Origin: Rhodospirillaceae bacterium
GTDB taxonomy: Bacteria > Pseudomonadota > Gammaproteobacteria > Steroidobacterales > Rariloculaceae
NCBI GenBank assembly: GCA_024638465.1
Contig: JAHEKF010000027.1
Coordinates: 1-42,341, forward strand
Direction: 5' to 3'
DNA length: 42,341 nt
The position numbers and the translations under genes are program-made. Numbering within the stretch: position 1 is the stretch's first letter; each line of letters starts with the position of its first letter. A model generated the notes under the pieces. The model was not told where the DNA came from and searched no databases. It worked only from the letters and a program-made list of their open reading frames with translations. Shown in pieces: positions 16,116 to 25,236 of the stretch.

Positions 16116-18671
16116 TCAGGTTTCGTTGCTCAATGCTCGCTCGATCACATATAGAATATTTTGTGTATGCGCTCGCGTTTCCGTACTGCCGCGGCGCTTT
16201 CCGGTCAACATATCCTCAATCTCTCGCAGCTGATACAACGCCATCGATTGCGACGGATAGTCATAGTCGTCGTTATCAAGAATGCGGATCAGCCTGTCCA
16301 CGTACTCCAGCTGCAGATTCTGCCGGAAGGTCGAGACATCGCCTCGCAAGTCGTCCGAAAACACCGACTCGGTCAGATCGCCGAGAACATCAGCGAGCGC
16401 GTATTCGTTGCCGTAGAGTCGCGAGTCTGTGATCCGCGTCATTACGGTCGGGTGCAGCAGATGCGTCAGCACACCTCGTTGAAGCGCCAGGAACCACTCG
16501 TGAATCTTCGGATCTTCGGTTTCTCCCCAGAAGTTCCATAGCCGTCGTTGCTCTTGTAGATGGCTGTATAGATCAGCAGATGCGGCGAAGGCGTCGGGCG
16601 AGAAAAGATGCGCATTCAAGCCGGTCATTGCGCGCTGCTGCTGTTCGAGCGTTACCGGTACGAACGGCGTCGTGGCGCCGGGCTGGCCGACGACAGAGCG
16701 GTCGATGTACACGCCGCCGATGTGACGCGACAATACCGTGATCGAGCGTGCGATTTGGGCGAGCATCACGACGTAGGCGTCACGTAGTTCATGATAGGAC
16801 GCGCCGTCCGTAGAGTTCTTTTCGCGAGCGACGTCGAGTAAATCGTCGATCAAAGTCAGTCGTTCGTCCGCGTAAGCGATAGGATCGCTCGTCATGTCAT
16901 ACCAGAGTATTCGCGGATCCATTGCCCAGCCAGGGCGCGTCATCACGTGGTCGTCGGTTCCGAACAGCAACGCGGGCTCCGTCGAGCGAGAAGCGATAGC
17001 AGCGAGCCTTTCCGACTCGGCTCCGGGCTCTTCGTTTGCTATGGAATACGCGTACTCGACGATCCAGTCATCATACGGGCCAGGCTGGGTGGTGAAGAAC
17101 TTCGTATGTTCGCGTCCGGGTGGCGCGATGTGGATATCCGTGTAATCCATGACCGACGCGTACAGGCCGTTGCGGTCGACCGCCTCGGCGTCGAACGACT
17201 CATCCATGTTCAACATGTGCGACGAAGCAAAGTTGTGCGCGAATCCGAGGGTATGGCCGACCTCGTGCAACACCAGATCGATTAGAAATTCGTCGGTTAC
17301 CTGTTCAATGAGCGCGGGATCCATCTGCAATGCATCGACTGCGAGCCGGCCAAAAGCCTGACTAACCTGCATGTCATACGCGAAAGAGCAGAAGCCCTGG
17401 CGATAAGCACCGATAGACGCTGGCAGATGCGCGCCAGGATCCTCCAGGCCGTCAAGAATCTGCTGGTAGCGTATCCGCCGAATCACTCCGGCGAACTCGA
17501 GCATGATGTCCGCACCAAGGATCTCGCCCGTGCGCGGGTTGGTGAATGATGGGCCGTATCCCGAAAACGGTGGATTTGGCGACGATGTCCAGCGAAGGAC
17601 GTTGTAGCGAATATCGCCAGCGTCCCAATCCGCGTCATCGGGTTGAATTTCGACGACAAGCGCGTTCGAGAAGCCGATCTTTTCAAAAGACTCATTCCAC
17701 GCAAGCACTCCCTGGCGAATCGCGTCGCGATACTCCAACGGAGTCGTATTCTCGATCCACCACGTGATCGGCTCCACCGGATCGGACAGCGGGGCATCCG
17801 GATTCATTTTGACGAGATGCCAGCGCTGTACGAGATCGCGGTACGGCGTGTGACTGTCGTCCGTCAGGTCCGTTACCTGCTCGGCGAAATAGCCCATGCG
17901 ATGGTCCGTCAACCGCGCTTCGTAGTCGTTTTCGGGTATGGCGACAAACGAATGCTGCACCTCTATGCTGACGTATCGACTGTCCGTGATCTCGCGGTCA
18001 CCAGATACCGTGGGTGCCGGGTTCTCATAGACATATTCGACCAGCACATCGGTGTTTAAAGGATAGTTTCTTATCTCCGCTATCTTGCTCTTTTCGTCAC
18101 TCAGGTCGCCGAGACTAAACGCATCGCGAGACGAATCATCGGGATCGGGAGAGTCCTTTATCTGGTTCAGCGTCTCGCTGACGAAAATATCGTCGGCGGG
18201 AATCAAAATTCTGCCGGCCTCGACGTCTTCAGCGAGAATCTCTTCCGAAACGAGTAGTGCGGGGCTGATGTTGGCGTCTGCCGCACGACTCAACGGACTC
18301 TCGGGGTCAAAATAGAACGCCGTATTCTCCGAGCGAATTTCGATACGGTCGAAATGACGCGAGAGCGAAACGACACGATTGTCCCGGTAGTTGCCGCGAA
18401 ACGTGCCGCCTTCGACGACGCCGTCCGTGCTCATGGCGATATAGAGATATTCCCGATCGAGCTGGTCGGCGCCGAATTCAATCCATGCTTCCCCGGAATC
18501 GCGATCACGATACATCGTGAATAACCCGTCGTGACGGTCGCTGTTCTCTGTGATATCGGCGATCGTTTGAATCTCTTCTTCATCAGAATCGCCGTTTTCG
18601 TCCTGGGCTGCGGCCTGCAAACTGGCTCCGACGAGTATCGCAAGAAGCGCTAACGCAAATTTGTCGTTCAT
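16116..18671 (-). CDS. Secreted zinc-dependent metalloprotease (DUF5117/DUF4953 type)
   Basis: 851 residues from the ATG at 18671, chosen because GGAGG lies seven bases before it; frames beginning at 18716 lack this. Signal peptide residues 1-22 end in AAAQDE. The N-terminal 350 residues match the DUF5117-type region that precedes the catalytic part in these proteases (FDRIEIR, YFDPESPLSRAADANIS). The zinc site is H469-E-x2-H473-x2-G-x2-H479 (HEVGHTLGFAHN), with the metzincin Met-turn in YASVMDYTD about 40 residues later. The C-terminal third is helical, as in DUF4953. It probably degrades proteins outside the inner membrane. Transcribed alone; divergent from the TerC gene. Confidence 0.9.
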   Translation of the reverse strand: MNDKFALALLAILVGASLQAAAQDENGDSDEEEIQTIADITENSDRHDGLFTMYRDRDSGEAWIEFGADQLDREYLYIAMSTDGVVEGGTFRGNYRDNRVVSLSRHFDRIEIRSENTAFYFDPESPLSRAADANISPALLVSEEILAEDVEAGRILIPADDIFVSETLNQIKDSPDPDDSSRDAFSLGDLSDEKSKIAEIRNYPLNTDVLVEYVYENPAPTVSGDREITDSRYVSIEVQHSFVAIPENDYEARLTDHRMGYFAEQVTDLTDDSHTPYRDLVQRWHLVKMNPDAPLSDPVEPITWWIENTTPLEYRDAIRQGVLAWNESFEKIGFSNALVVEIQPDDADWDAGDIRYNVLRWTSSPNPPFSGYGPSFTNPRTGEILGADIMLEFAGVIRRIRYQQILDGLEDPGAHLPASIGAYRQGFCSFAYDMQVSQAFGRLAVDALQMDPALIEQVTDEFLIDLVLHEVGHTLGFAHNFASSHMLNMDESFDAEAVDRNGLYASVMDYTDIHIAPPGREHTKFFTTQPGPYDDWIVEYAYSIANEEPGAESERLAAIASRSTEPALLFGTDDHVMTRPGWAMDPRILWYDMTSDPIAYADERLTLIDDLLDVAREKNSTDGASYHELRDAYVVMLAQIARSITVLSRHIGGVYIDRSVVGQPGATTPFVPVTLEQQQRAMTGLNAHLFSPDAFAASADLYSHLQEQRRLWNFWGETEDPKIHEWFLALQRGVLTHLLHPTVMTRITDSRLYGNEYALADVLGDLTESVFSDDLRGDVSTFRQNLQLEYVDRLIRILDNDDYDYPSQSMALYQLREIEDMLTGKRRGSTETRAHTQNILYVIERALSNET

Positions 18672-18804
18672 TTCCATGCCTCCCGAAGGGTCTGACAGCA
18701 TAGAGAATCGTACCAATCTCGGCTAGCATGATTTCTTCGTCGCTTCGCGGCACACTACGCGTCCGGCAGATCCACCTGCCGTGCGCAAAGCACGAAACAG
18801 AGCC

Positions 18805-19443
18805 ATGGAATTTTCTTTCAACGAGATTACAGCCTTCGTTCAGGTCGTGTTCGTTGACCTGATATTAGCTGGCGACAACGCAATCGTTGTCGCGATGGCG
18901 GTTGTCGGGTTGCCCAGAGAACAAAGGGCCAGAGTTCTTATCATCGGTATCGCGGCTGCGACTTTGATGCGCGTCGGCTTCGCGCTGGTCACCGTGCAGT
19001 TACTCGGTATTTTGGGGATAGGGATTGCGGGCGGCGTACTGCTTCTTTGGGTGAGCTGGAAGCTTTGGCGCGAACTCAAGGAGCAACGTCAAGAAGATCA
19101 GGCGGCCGAAAATATCGACGAGATCGTTCACGGCGAGCCGCTCGAGTATCCCGGCGCACCTCGCAAGAGCCTGCGACAGGCCGTGACGCAAGTCATTATT
19201 GCCGACGTCTCCATGTCACTCGACAACGTGCTCGCGGTTGCGGGGATCGCCCGCGATCATCAGTGGGTGCTCGTCACCGGGCTGGTGCTGTCGGTCGCGT
19301 TCATGGGACTCGCGGCCGCATTGATCGCACGCCTGCTGGCGCGACACCATTGGATCGGCTTCGTCGGCCTCGCGGTCATCTTCTATGTTGCGCTCACAAT
19401 GATCTGGGACGGCATCGCCCAGGTTCTTCAGGCATCGACGTAA
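18805..19443 (+). CDS. TerC/YjbE-family integral membrane protein
   Basis: 212 residues from the ATG at 18805; an upstream GTG at 18781 would add eight basic residues. Seven hydrophobic segments are visible. Conserved acidic motifs lie in two of them: DLILAGDNAIVVAMA near the start and ADVSMSLDNVLAVAG in the second half, both with the family's D-N pair used for metal binding. A cytoplasmic loop rich in Glu and Gln (about 88-118) separates the halves. TerC-type proteins export Mn2+ or metallate exported proteins. The subfamily can be preceded by a yybP-ykoY manganese riboswitch; the short leader here (18672-18804) shows none that I can recognise. Confidence 0.9.
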   Translation: MEFSFNEITAFVQVVFVDLILAGDNAIVVAMAVVGLPREQRARVLIIGIAAATLMRVGFALVTVQLLGILGIGIAGGVLLLWVSWKLWRELKEQRQEDQAAENIDEIVHGEPLEYPGAPRKSLRQAVTQVIIADVSMSLDNVLAVAGIARDHQWVLVTGLVLSVAFMGLAAALIARLLARHHWIGFVGLAVIFYVALTMIWDGIAQVLQAST

Positions 19444-19519
19444 CTGTCTGAAACAACTGAAACATTACAAGACCGTAACTTTAGGCCTCAGGCGCAGGAC
19501 CCGCGCGGCGAAGCTCCTG

Positions 19520-19528
19520 TGCTAGACT
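19520..19528 (+). promoter_or_regulatory. Extended -10 promoter element
   Basis: TGC-TAGACT forms an extended -10 element; no good -35 hexamer is present, which extended promoters can tolerate. Transcription would start near 19535, ahead of the three-hairpin segment. Confidence 0.4.
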
Positions 19529-19534
19529 TTTCGA

Positions 19535-19647
19535 ACACTCAGATTGTTGCAGTAATGCAACATCGCTGGGACTGAATTGGGGAGTGGCGTTCACACCGAA
19601 AGAACACGGTGTCATTCTCAAGGGGCGGCTCGAAGGCGCCCCTTTTT
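19535..19647 (+). ncRNA. Candidate small RNA with three hairpins
   Basis: This 113-base stretch contains no gene and folds into three simple hairpins: GTTGCA-gtaa-TGCAAC (19546-19561), ACACCG with CGGTGT (19593-19612), and the terminator AAGGGGCG with CGCCCCTT (19620-19644) followed by T residues. An extended -10 element lies just upstream. The pattern of promoter, stable stems and a terminal stem with U tail is that of a stand-alone small RNA. I do not recognise a known family. A long 3' leader of the TerC mRNA is the alternative. Confidence 0.45.
19620..19647 (+). terminator. Intrinsic terminator before the exported MBL gene
   Basis: An eight-pair GC-rich stem, AAGGGGCG (19620-19627) with CGCCCCTT (19637-19644), continues into a T run to 19647. 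It ends either the TerC transcript or the proposed small RNA. The remaining 134 bases to the gene at 19782 must hold that gene's promoter. Confidence 0.75.
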
Positions 19648-19781
19648 CTTGCCGGCAACCCGCCTAACGCCTTCTGAAAGCGCTCAATACTTCGTCGCTG
19701 CGCCGCCGCGCGGTTATTATTGCCTGGGTCCGGTGCTTCGCCACAGATCGGGTCCGGCGAAAGAACAATGAGGAACACGCC

Positions 19782-20651
19782 ATGAGAACGACGCTTCTGT
19801 TTCAATGTCTGATTTCGGCATTACTCGTGCTACTGGGAGTCAACGCCCATGCTCAGCAAGGCGACGACTGGGGTGCCGTCGAGTTACGCGTCGAGCACGT
19901 TGCCGGCAGTATCCATATGCTGATCGGCCGCGGGGGCAATATCGGTTTGTCGATCGGCGACGACGGCGTCGTCATGATCGACGATCAGTTCGCACCGCTG
20001 TCCGCGCGTATTGCAGAAACCATTCGTGGCGTTACGAACGAAGAGATCCGCTTTCTCATTAATACTCACGTGCATGGCGATCACGTTGGCGGTAACGAGA
20101 ACTTCGCCAACATGGGTGTTCTGATCTTCGCCAATGACAAAGTACGCATGCGCATGGTAGGAAATGTCGCGCATGCTGCGCTTCCCGTAGTGACCTTTAG
20201 CGATACGACGACGCTACATCTGAACGATGAACAGGTCCACGCGTTTCATGTTCCACCGGCGCACACTGACGGTGACAGCTTTATTCATTTCCGCGGTTCG
20301 GACGTTCTCCATCTGGGCGACGTATTTCGAACCAACAACTTTCCGTATATCGACATAAGCAGTGGCGGCACATTGCAAGGCACCCTCGACGCACTCGCGA
20401 TGGCGATAGGGATGGCCGGTCCGGATACCGCGGTCATTCCCGGGCATGGTAACGTCTCCAAACGAGAAGACATCGTGGAGTTTCGGGACATGATTCTGGT
20501 CGTCATGGGTCGCGTCGCCGAGCTCGTCGATGACGGTGCGAGCTTCGCTGATGTGCTTTCCGCAGGCACGACGGCGGAGTACGAAGCCAAATGGGGCGAC
20601 CCAGAGCGGTTCCTCTCGGGTCTCTATCAGGAGCTCGGCGGACAGCTCTAG
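19782..20651 (+). CDS. Exported metallo-beta-lactamase-fold hydrolase
   Basis: 289 residues with signal peptide MRTTLLFQCLISALLVLLG ending NAHAQQ (about 24). Zinc ligands are H96-V-H98-G-D100-H101, H161 in PPAHTDGD, D180 in HLGD and H222 in IPGHGNVS. This THVHGDHVGGN type of site is common in cyclase or hydrolase-like MBL proteins of exported catabolic clusters. Substrate unknown. Its stop codon overlaps by one base the GTG start of the dehydrogenase gene (TAGTG), so the two are translationally coupled and probably in one pathway. Confidence 0.9.
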   Translation: MRTTLLFQCLISALLVLLGVNAHAQQGDDWGAVELRVEHVAGSIHMLIGRGGNIGLSIGDDGVVMIDDQFAPLSARIAETIRGVTNEEIRFLINTHVHGDHVGGNENFANMGVLIFANDKVRMRMVGNVAHAALPVVTFSDTTTLHLNDEQVHAFHVPPAHTDGDSFIHFRGSDVLHLGDVFRTNNFPYIDISSGGTLQGTLDALAMAIGMAGPDTAVIPGHGNVSKREDIVEFRDMILVVMGRVAELVDDGASFADVLSAGTTAEYEAKWGDPERFLSGLYQELGGQL

Positions 20652-21721
20652 TGCCTCAGACCTCGCAGCCGAAGCCGCGAGTTTGCGTATACGTGCCAAT
20701 CGACCGCTCCGGTGAATCCCATCGAATGATTGAAGCCGCCGGGTGCGAGGTCGTGCTCGGCGACACGTCCTGGCGCAGTGGCATCGATCGCGATGCGCTG
20801 CTTGAACTCGCGCAAGGCGCAGACGCGCTGATGGGCGCGACAATCAAGGGTGTGCCCTTGAATCGAACGTTTCTGGAACAGATCCCCAGGCTTCGTATCA
20901 TTTCGAAATATTCGATCGGCGTGGAGGATGTCGATCTCGACGACGCAACCGAAATGGGCGTACTCGTTACTCATTGTCCGACTGAGGCGAATTGGGGCGG
21001 TGTCGCGGAGGGCACTATCGCTTTCATACTCGCGTTGTTAAAGCGCGTACGCGAGCGGGATCGGCATGTGAAGGCAGGCGGGTGGCGTGATCGTGTGCTG
21101 CTCGGTACCTATCTGGGCGCCCGCGAAGACGGTTACGCCGGAATCACGGTCGGTATCGTCGGATTCGGACGAGTCGGATCGCGCGTAGCGGATTTGCTCG
21201 CGCCGTGGCGAGTTCGCATCGTCGCGACCGACCCCTACGTGGACGACGCGAAATTTGAACAGCACAATGTCGAGAATGTCGCACTGGATGCGCTACTCGC
21301 ACAGTCCGATGTCGTAACGCTTCATTGCAATCTCACGGACGAGACCCGTGGACTCATCGACGCTGAACGACTAAATCGAATGAAATCCACTTCGCTTCTC
21401 ATCAATACTTCGCGTGGTTCCGTCATCGACATCGTTGCGCTTTGTGATGCACTGAAAAACGCCCGTCTTGCTGGCGCGGCACTCGACGTTCTGCCTCAGG
21501 AGCCGCCGGAGCCAGAAGACGCGATCCTTGCTCTGGGCGACAAGGTGCTGTTCGCGCCGCATATGGTCAGCGCCAACGCGCCGGGCACTCTCGAGCCGGC
21601 GATACCGTGGGCGACGGCGGCGACGCTTGCCGCGCTCCGCGGCGAAGTGCCGGATCACGTTTACAATATGGACGCGATCCCAGGCTGGCTCGAGCGCTTC
21701 GGTGATCATCCGCTGATCTGA
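20651..21721 (+). CDS. D-isomer-specific 2-hydroxyacid dehydrogenase
   Basis: 356 residues from the GTG at 20651, which overlaps the upstream stop; the open frame begins at 20591 but the extra 20 residues lie inside the upstream gene. The nucleotide-binding fold is seen as TVGIVGFGRVGSRVADLL with an Asp (TDPY) ending beta-2, which favours NAD. Catalytic residues are the Arg in INTSRGSVID, the Glu in VLPQEPPEPED and the His in FAPHMVSANAPGT. Family members interconvert 2-oxo and D-2-hydroxy acids, as in phosphoglycerate dehydrogenase. Coupling with an exported hydrolase and a transporter suggests a catabolic role. Confidence 0.9.
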   Translation: MPQTSQPKPRVCVYVPIDRSGESHRMIEAAGCEVVLGDTSWRSGIDRDALLELAQGADALMGATIKGVPLNRTFLEQIPRLRIISKYSIGVEDVDLDDATEMGVLVTHCPTEANWGGVAEGTIAFILALLKRVRERDRHVKAGGWRDRVLLGTYLGAREDGYAGITVGIVGFGRVGSRVADLLAPWRVRIVATDPYVDDAKFEQHNVENVALDALLAQSDVVTLHCNLTDETRGLIDAERLNRMKSTSLLINTSRGSVIDIVALCDALKNARLAGAALDVLPQEPPEPEDAILALGDKVLFAPHMVSANAPGTLEPAIPWATAATLAALRGEVPDHVYNMDAIPGWLERFGDHPLI

Positions 21722-21726
21722 TCGGA

Positions 21727-23007
21727 ATGGAAGCCGGCTCATCAGCTTCGCGGACCGTTTGGTCGTGGGCGCTTTATGATTTCGCGAATTCACCGTTCAC
21801 GACTCTGGTGATTACCTTCGTCTACGCGACGTATTTCGCCCAGGCGATAGCGCCGGATTCCAATACCGGACTCATACTTTGGTCGCGAGCGGTTGCGCTA
21901 ACCGCGGTGGTAGTGGCGATTATGTCACCGCTGCTCGGAGCCATCGCCGACAGCGGCGGTTATCGCAAGCAGTTCCTCATCGTTGCGACGTTGATATGTG
22001 CATTGGCGACATTGGCGCTCTATCGTGTCGAGCCCGGGGAGGTCTGGGCTGCGCTCATTCTCGTCGTCGTGGCAAACGTGGCTTATGAGTTCGGAACGGT
22101 CTTCTACAACGCATTTCTTCCGGAGATCTCGTCGCCGGGCAATATCGGGCGCGTATCCGGTTACGGCTGGGGCTTAGGTTATATCGGCGGCCTGATCGCG
22201 CTTGCGATCGCGCTCGTCACGCTCGTGCAGCCGGAGACGCCGTGGTTTGGGTTCACAACGACTGCGGGAGAGAATATTCGCGCGACCAATCTGCTCGTGG
22301 GGATTTGGTTTCTCGTGTTCAGCGTGCCTCTGTTCTTGTGGGTTCACGACTCGCCCGGGCAGCGTTCAACCAGGTCGAATGCATTTCGCGGTGCTTTCGG
22401 TCAACTCGCTCGCAGTTTCAGAGAGATCCGTCGCTACAAGCATGCGGCTCGATTCCTGCTCGCACGTATGCTGTTCAACGACGGACTCGTTACGATTATC
22501 GCTTTCGGCGGAATCTATGCTGCGGGAACTTTCGGCTTCACGCTCGAGGAGGTTCTGCTGCTCGGGATCGTTTTGAATGTCGCGGCCGGGCTTGGCGCCC
22601 TCATTTTCGGACACCTCGACGACCGAATCGGCGGCAAGCGCACGGTAGTCCTATCGATTGTCGGTCTTCTTCTCGCGACCGCGATAGCCATATTTGCCAC
22701 GAGCAAAGCGGGTTTCTGGGTCGCCGGAATCTTTATGGGCATCTGTATAGGCCCGAATCAGGCGGCAAGCCGCTCGCTGATGGCGCGATTCACACCGCGG
22801 AAAGTGCAGAATGAATTCTTCGGCTTCTTCGCGTTCTCGGGAAAGCTGACAGCTTTCCTCGGGCCGTTCTTTCTTGGTTTATTAACGCAATGGAGTGGTT
22901 CGCAGCGAGTTGGTGTTTCGGTCGTTCCCGTACTGCTCGCGACGGGACTGGCGCTGTTATTGCTCGTCGACGAGACTGAAGGTATCGCCGCAGCTCGCCC
23001 GACATGA
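21727..23007 (+). CDS. MFS transporter, UMF1 (Atg22-like) family
   Basis: 426 residues with about twelve membrane segments. The start WSWALYDFANSPFTTLVITFVY (read from about residue 12) carries the DFANS motif typical of the UMF1 family. GAIADSGGYRK is the usual cytoplasmic loop 2-3 motif, and GHLDDRIGGKR its counterpart in the second half. Fungal Atg22 exports amino acids from the vacuole; bacterial substrates are unknown. It starts five bases after the dehydrogenase stop, so it is in the same operon and may move that pathway's substrate or product. Confidence 0.9.
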   Translation: MEAGSSASRTVWSWALYDFANSPFTTLVITFVYATYFAQAIAPDSNTGLILWSRAVALTAVVVAIMSPLLGAIADSGGYRKQFLIVATLICALATLALYRVEPGEVWAALILVVVANVAYEFGTVFYNAFLPEISSPGNIGRVSGYGWGLGYIGGLIALAIALVTLVQPETPWFGFTTTAGENIRATNLLVGIWFLVFSVPLFLWVHDSPGQRSTRSNAFRGAFGQLARSFREIRRYKHAARFLLARMLFNDGLVTIIAFGGIYAAGTFGFTLEEVLLLGIVLNVAAGLGALIFGHLDDRIGGKRTVVLSIVGLLLATAIAIFATSKAGFWVAGIFMGICIGPNQAASRSLMARFTPRKVQNEFFGFFAFSGKLTAFLGPFFLGLLTQWSGSQRVGVSVVPVLLATGLALLLLVDETEGIAAARPT

Positions 23008-23063
23008 GTTCGAAGCTCGCCGGTAGAATGCTGTAATTCCTGATCGAATAAATTGACTTTACT

Positions 23064-23891
23064 ATGACGACTTATCCTGATCCGCGCCCGATCGACCCTT
23101 CAAAAGCACCGTTTCGCCTGTATGCGGCCTGGGGTTGTCCGTTTTGCCATCGCGTGCTCGCCGGACTGCATTTAACCGGCCTTGCCGATCGAATGCGCAT
23201 CACTTGGATGAAAGATATCAAGCGAGACGACGGCTGGGAGATTGCGGATGGACAGGATCCCGTGTTCGGCGCCTCCCTGATCAAGCAGATCTACGCAGCG
23301 GCCGCGCCGGGCGAAAATCACCGGCCGGCGGTGCCAATTCTCGTCTCCGAGCGCAGCCGGGAGTTGGTTTCGACAGAATCGCCGGCCATGTTGCGATTCG
23401 TCTCGACGGGATTCGCCGGCCAGTATTCGACGCGAATCGACCTCTGTCCCGACGACCTGCGCCAGGAAATCAATGCGCTGAGCTCGTGGCTTCACGAACA
23501 TATCAATCGCGCCGTCTACACCGTCGGCTTTTCCCTCGAGCAGTCGGATTACGAACGCAAGACATATCGACTTTTCGAGGATCTCGACGCGATGGAACAA
23601 CGCTTGTCCGATTCCGATTTCCTGTTCGGGGACCGGCTGACCGAAAGCGATCTTTTTCTTTTCGCGACGCTACGGCGTTTCGACGTCGTCTACAGCCCGC
23701 TGTTTCGGTGCTCGCTCAAGCGCGTGGCAGATTATCCGGCGTTGTCGGGCTATCTTTCGCGGGTGGCAGAGCAGCCCGGTATGTCGGACAGCTTCAATCT
23801 CGAGCATACCAAGCGCCATTACTTCAAGAGCCTGATCCACACGAACGCCGGAACCCTGGATCCCAATCCAAGCGGAATCGTGCCGATCTAG
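23064..23891 (+). CDS. Glutathione S-transferase, xi-class / glutathionyl-hydroquinone reductase-like
   Basis: 275 residues. The thioredoxin-like domain begins with RLYAAWGCPFCHRVLAGL; C25 is at the catalytic position used by Cys-type xi-class enzymes, and a second cysteine, C28, makes a CxxC that those enzymes normally lack. A ST/NESPAML-type segment (VSTESPAMLRF) binds the glutamyl part of glutathione. The helical domain follows from about residue 130, with RLTESDLFLFATLRRFD. It is shorter than the usual 310-330 residues of EcYqjG. Substrate unknown. It lies 56 bases after the transporter gene and probably ends the operon. Confidence 0.85.
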   Translation: MTTYPDPRPIDPSKAPFRLYAAWGCPFCHRVLAGLHLTGLADRMRITWMKDIKRDDGWEIADGQDPVFGASLIKQIYAAAAPGENHRPAVPILVSERSRELVSTESPAMLRFVSTGFAGQYSTRIDLCPDDLRQEINALSSWLHEHINRAVYTVGFSLEQSDYERKTYRLFEDLDAMEQRLSDSDFLFGDRLTESDLFLFATLRRFDVVYSPLFRCSLKRVADYPALSGYLSRVAEQPGMSDSFNLEHTKRHYFKSLIHTNAGTLDPNPSGIVPI

Positions 23892-23937
23892 CTGATCGGT
23901 TGCCGGTGAAAGGCTTGAATCTGCAGGAAGGAGCTAG

Positions 23938-24219
23938 CTAAATGAGCGCGGCGTACTGATGAGCAGCGCCAACAACATATCCGATCGCGACGAAAATGAT
24001 CAGAATGATGAGAAAATCCCAGAGAGGCATGGTAATGGACCGCTCTTTAACCGTTGCCGATGTCTTACTGCGCTCCGGCAGGCCCTGCGCTGCAGGTTGC
24101 TCCGGCTCCCGGCGCGGCGATCCGTCCGCGACAAGCTCTCTGACATGCAGCTGCTGCGATTCGAGTATCGCTTGAGCTGCAATAGCCGAGTTATCAAGCT
24201 GGATTTTGTTGCTTTTCAC
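23938..24219 (-). CDS. Small membrane protein, start uncertain
   Basis: The frame from GTG at 24219 gives 93 residues with a single C-terminal membrane helix (PLWDFLIILIIFVAIGYVVG), which would make it tail-anchored. The ATG at 24030 gives only the 30-residue helix peptide. Neither start has a clear ribosome site. It lies downstream of the pilin accessory gene on the same strand. Alternative: no gene, with the hydrophobic stretch arising by chance. Confidence 0.35.
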   Translation of the reverse strand: MKSNKIQLDNSAIAAQAILESQQLHVRELVADGSPRREPEQPAAQGLPERSKTSATVKERSITMPLWDFLIILIIFVAIGYVVGAAHQYAALI

Positions 24220-24285
24220 TACCGCGACGCGAAACGAACGAACTAACAGGATGTGCCTTGCAGGCGCGCTGGTATGTGACGGTTG

Positions 24286-25107
24286 TCACAGTTGCGGGCG
24301 ATCGGAAATGGTCGATCCAGTGTTTTCCTCCCAGGGATCCGCGTCAATGATGTCGATAGGCTCGGCAGTCATCGCGTCGATCACGAACACGAACGACCGA
24401 TCCTTTCCGACGAGCGGTACGTAGGAGAACTCGCTTATGTCGCGTTCCAGCGCCCGCGCGAATTCCGCGATCAATGCTTCCGCTTCCGGTTTTTCCGTCG
24501 CCAGCGATGCCAGGCTTCTCGCGCGACGAGCTACGGCGTCACTGCTGTCGGAATAGGGGCTCCAGAACTCGGGTCGATACTGAATATCCGGCTTTCCTTC
24601 GAATACTGTCTCCTCGAGCAGTCGCTGGAATGCTTCGGGGTCTTCGGGAAGACTTGCGACCGCCAAAATCGGTCCTCTAAGCGGCTTTCGACGCAGCGCA
24701 TCGTGATCGATCATTGCGGCGTCAGCGTCCCGGTAGGAGATGACTTCGAAACGATCAACGGCAAACACTGCATAGTAAGGCCGTTCCTGGAAAATGACTG
24801 TGGTGCCGTAAATCAGGGCGCCTAGCTGGATTGCCGCGATAACTGACAGGTCGAATAGCAGTCCGGGTTTGCGTGGCTTGAACAATACCAATGTCAAAGT
24901 AGGTCCGAGGACAAGATCGACGCCGATCAGTACGCGCAGCACACCAGCCGCACCCTTCGCGTCGAAATATGGTGCCGGGTACCAGAAGTAGAAGATGATT
25001 GCGCAGAGCGTTCCGACCACCAGCGCGCTCACCGACAGATGCATAAGAAACGCTTTTCTCTTGCTGATGTCGAGAATGCTTGATCGGGAATTCCGGGTTG
25101 CCGCCAT
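24286..25107 (-). CDS. TfpX/TfpZ-type type IV pilin accessory protein
   Basis: 273 residues from the ATG at 25107, with GGAG five bases upstream; ATG at 25119 is in frame but lacks a ribosome site. Four membrane helices fill the first 115 residues. The family pattern FYFWYPAPYFDAKGAAGVL, VLIGVDLVLGPTLTLVLF and KPGLLFDLSVIAAIQLGALIYG is unmistakable. A periplasmic or cytoplasmic domain of about 150 residues follows. In Acinetobacter and relatives these proteins act beside pilin genes (TfpO-like or accessory to pilin modification). No pilin gene is within this window. Confidence 0.85.
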   Translation of the reverse strand: MAATRNSRSSILDISKRKAFLMHLSVSALVVGTLCAIIFYFWYPAPYFDAKGAAGVLRVLIGVDLVLGPTLTLVLFKPRKPGLLFDLSVIAAIQLGALIYGTTVIFQERPYYAVFAVDRFEVISYRDADAAMIDHDALRRKPLRGPILAVASLPEDPEAFQRLLEETVFEGKPDIQYRPEFWSPYSDSSDAVARRARSLASLATEKPEAEALIAEFARALERDISEFSYVPLVGKDRSFVFVIDAMTAEPIDIIDADPWEENTGSTISDRPQL

Positions 25108-25236
25108 CGTCATCTCCATGGCTTTTTATTTAGCGCAGCCATTAGCCGTTTTCAACAGATGTGATCCGGGTTTGTTTCTATTCCGTGAACTGGTCGACAC
25201 AGGGCTACAATACCGGCTTTCAGGACGGCTGCCGAT

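Noticed and set aside
18672-18804. Possible manganese riboswitch upstream of the TerC-type gene
   Set aside because: The leader is only about 130 bases, shared with a divergent promoter, and I cannot find the yybP-ykoY core.
24283-24825. 180-codon open frame on the plus strand
   Set aside because: It lies antisense to the pilin accessory gene and has no recognisable content.
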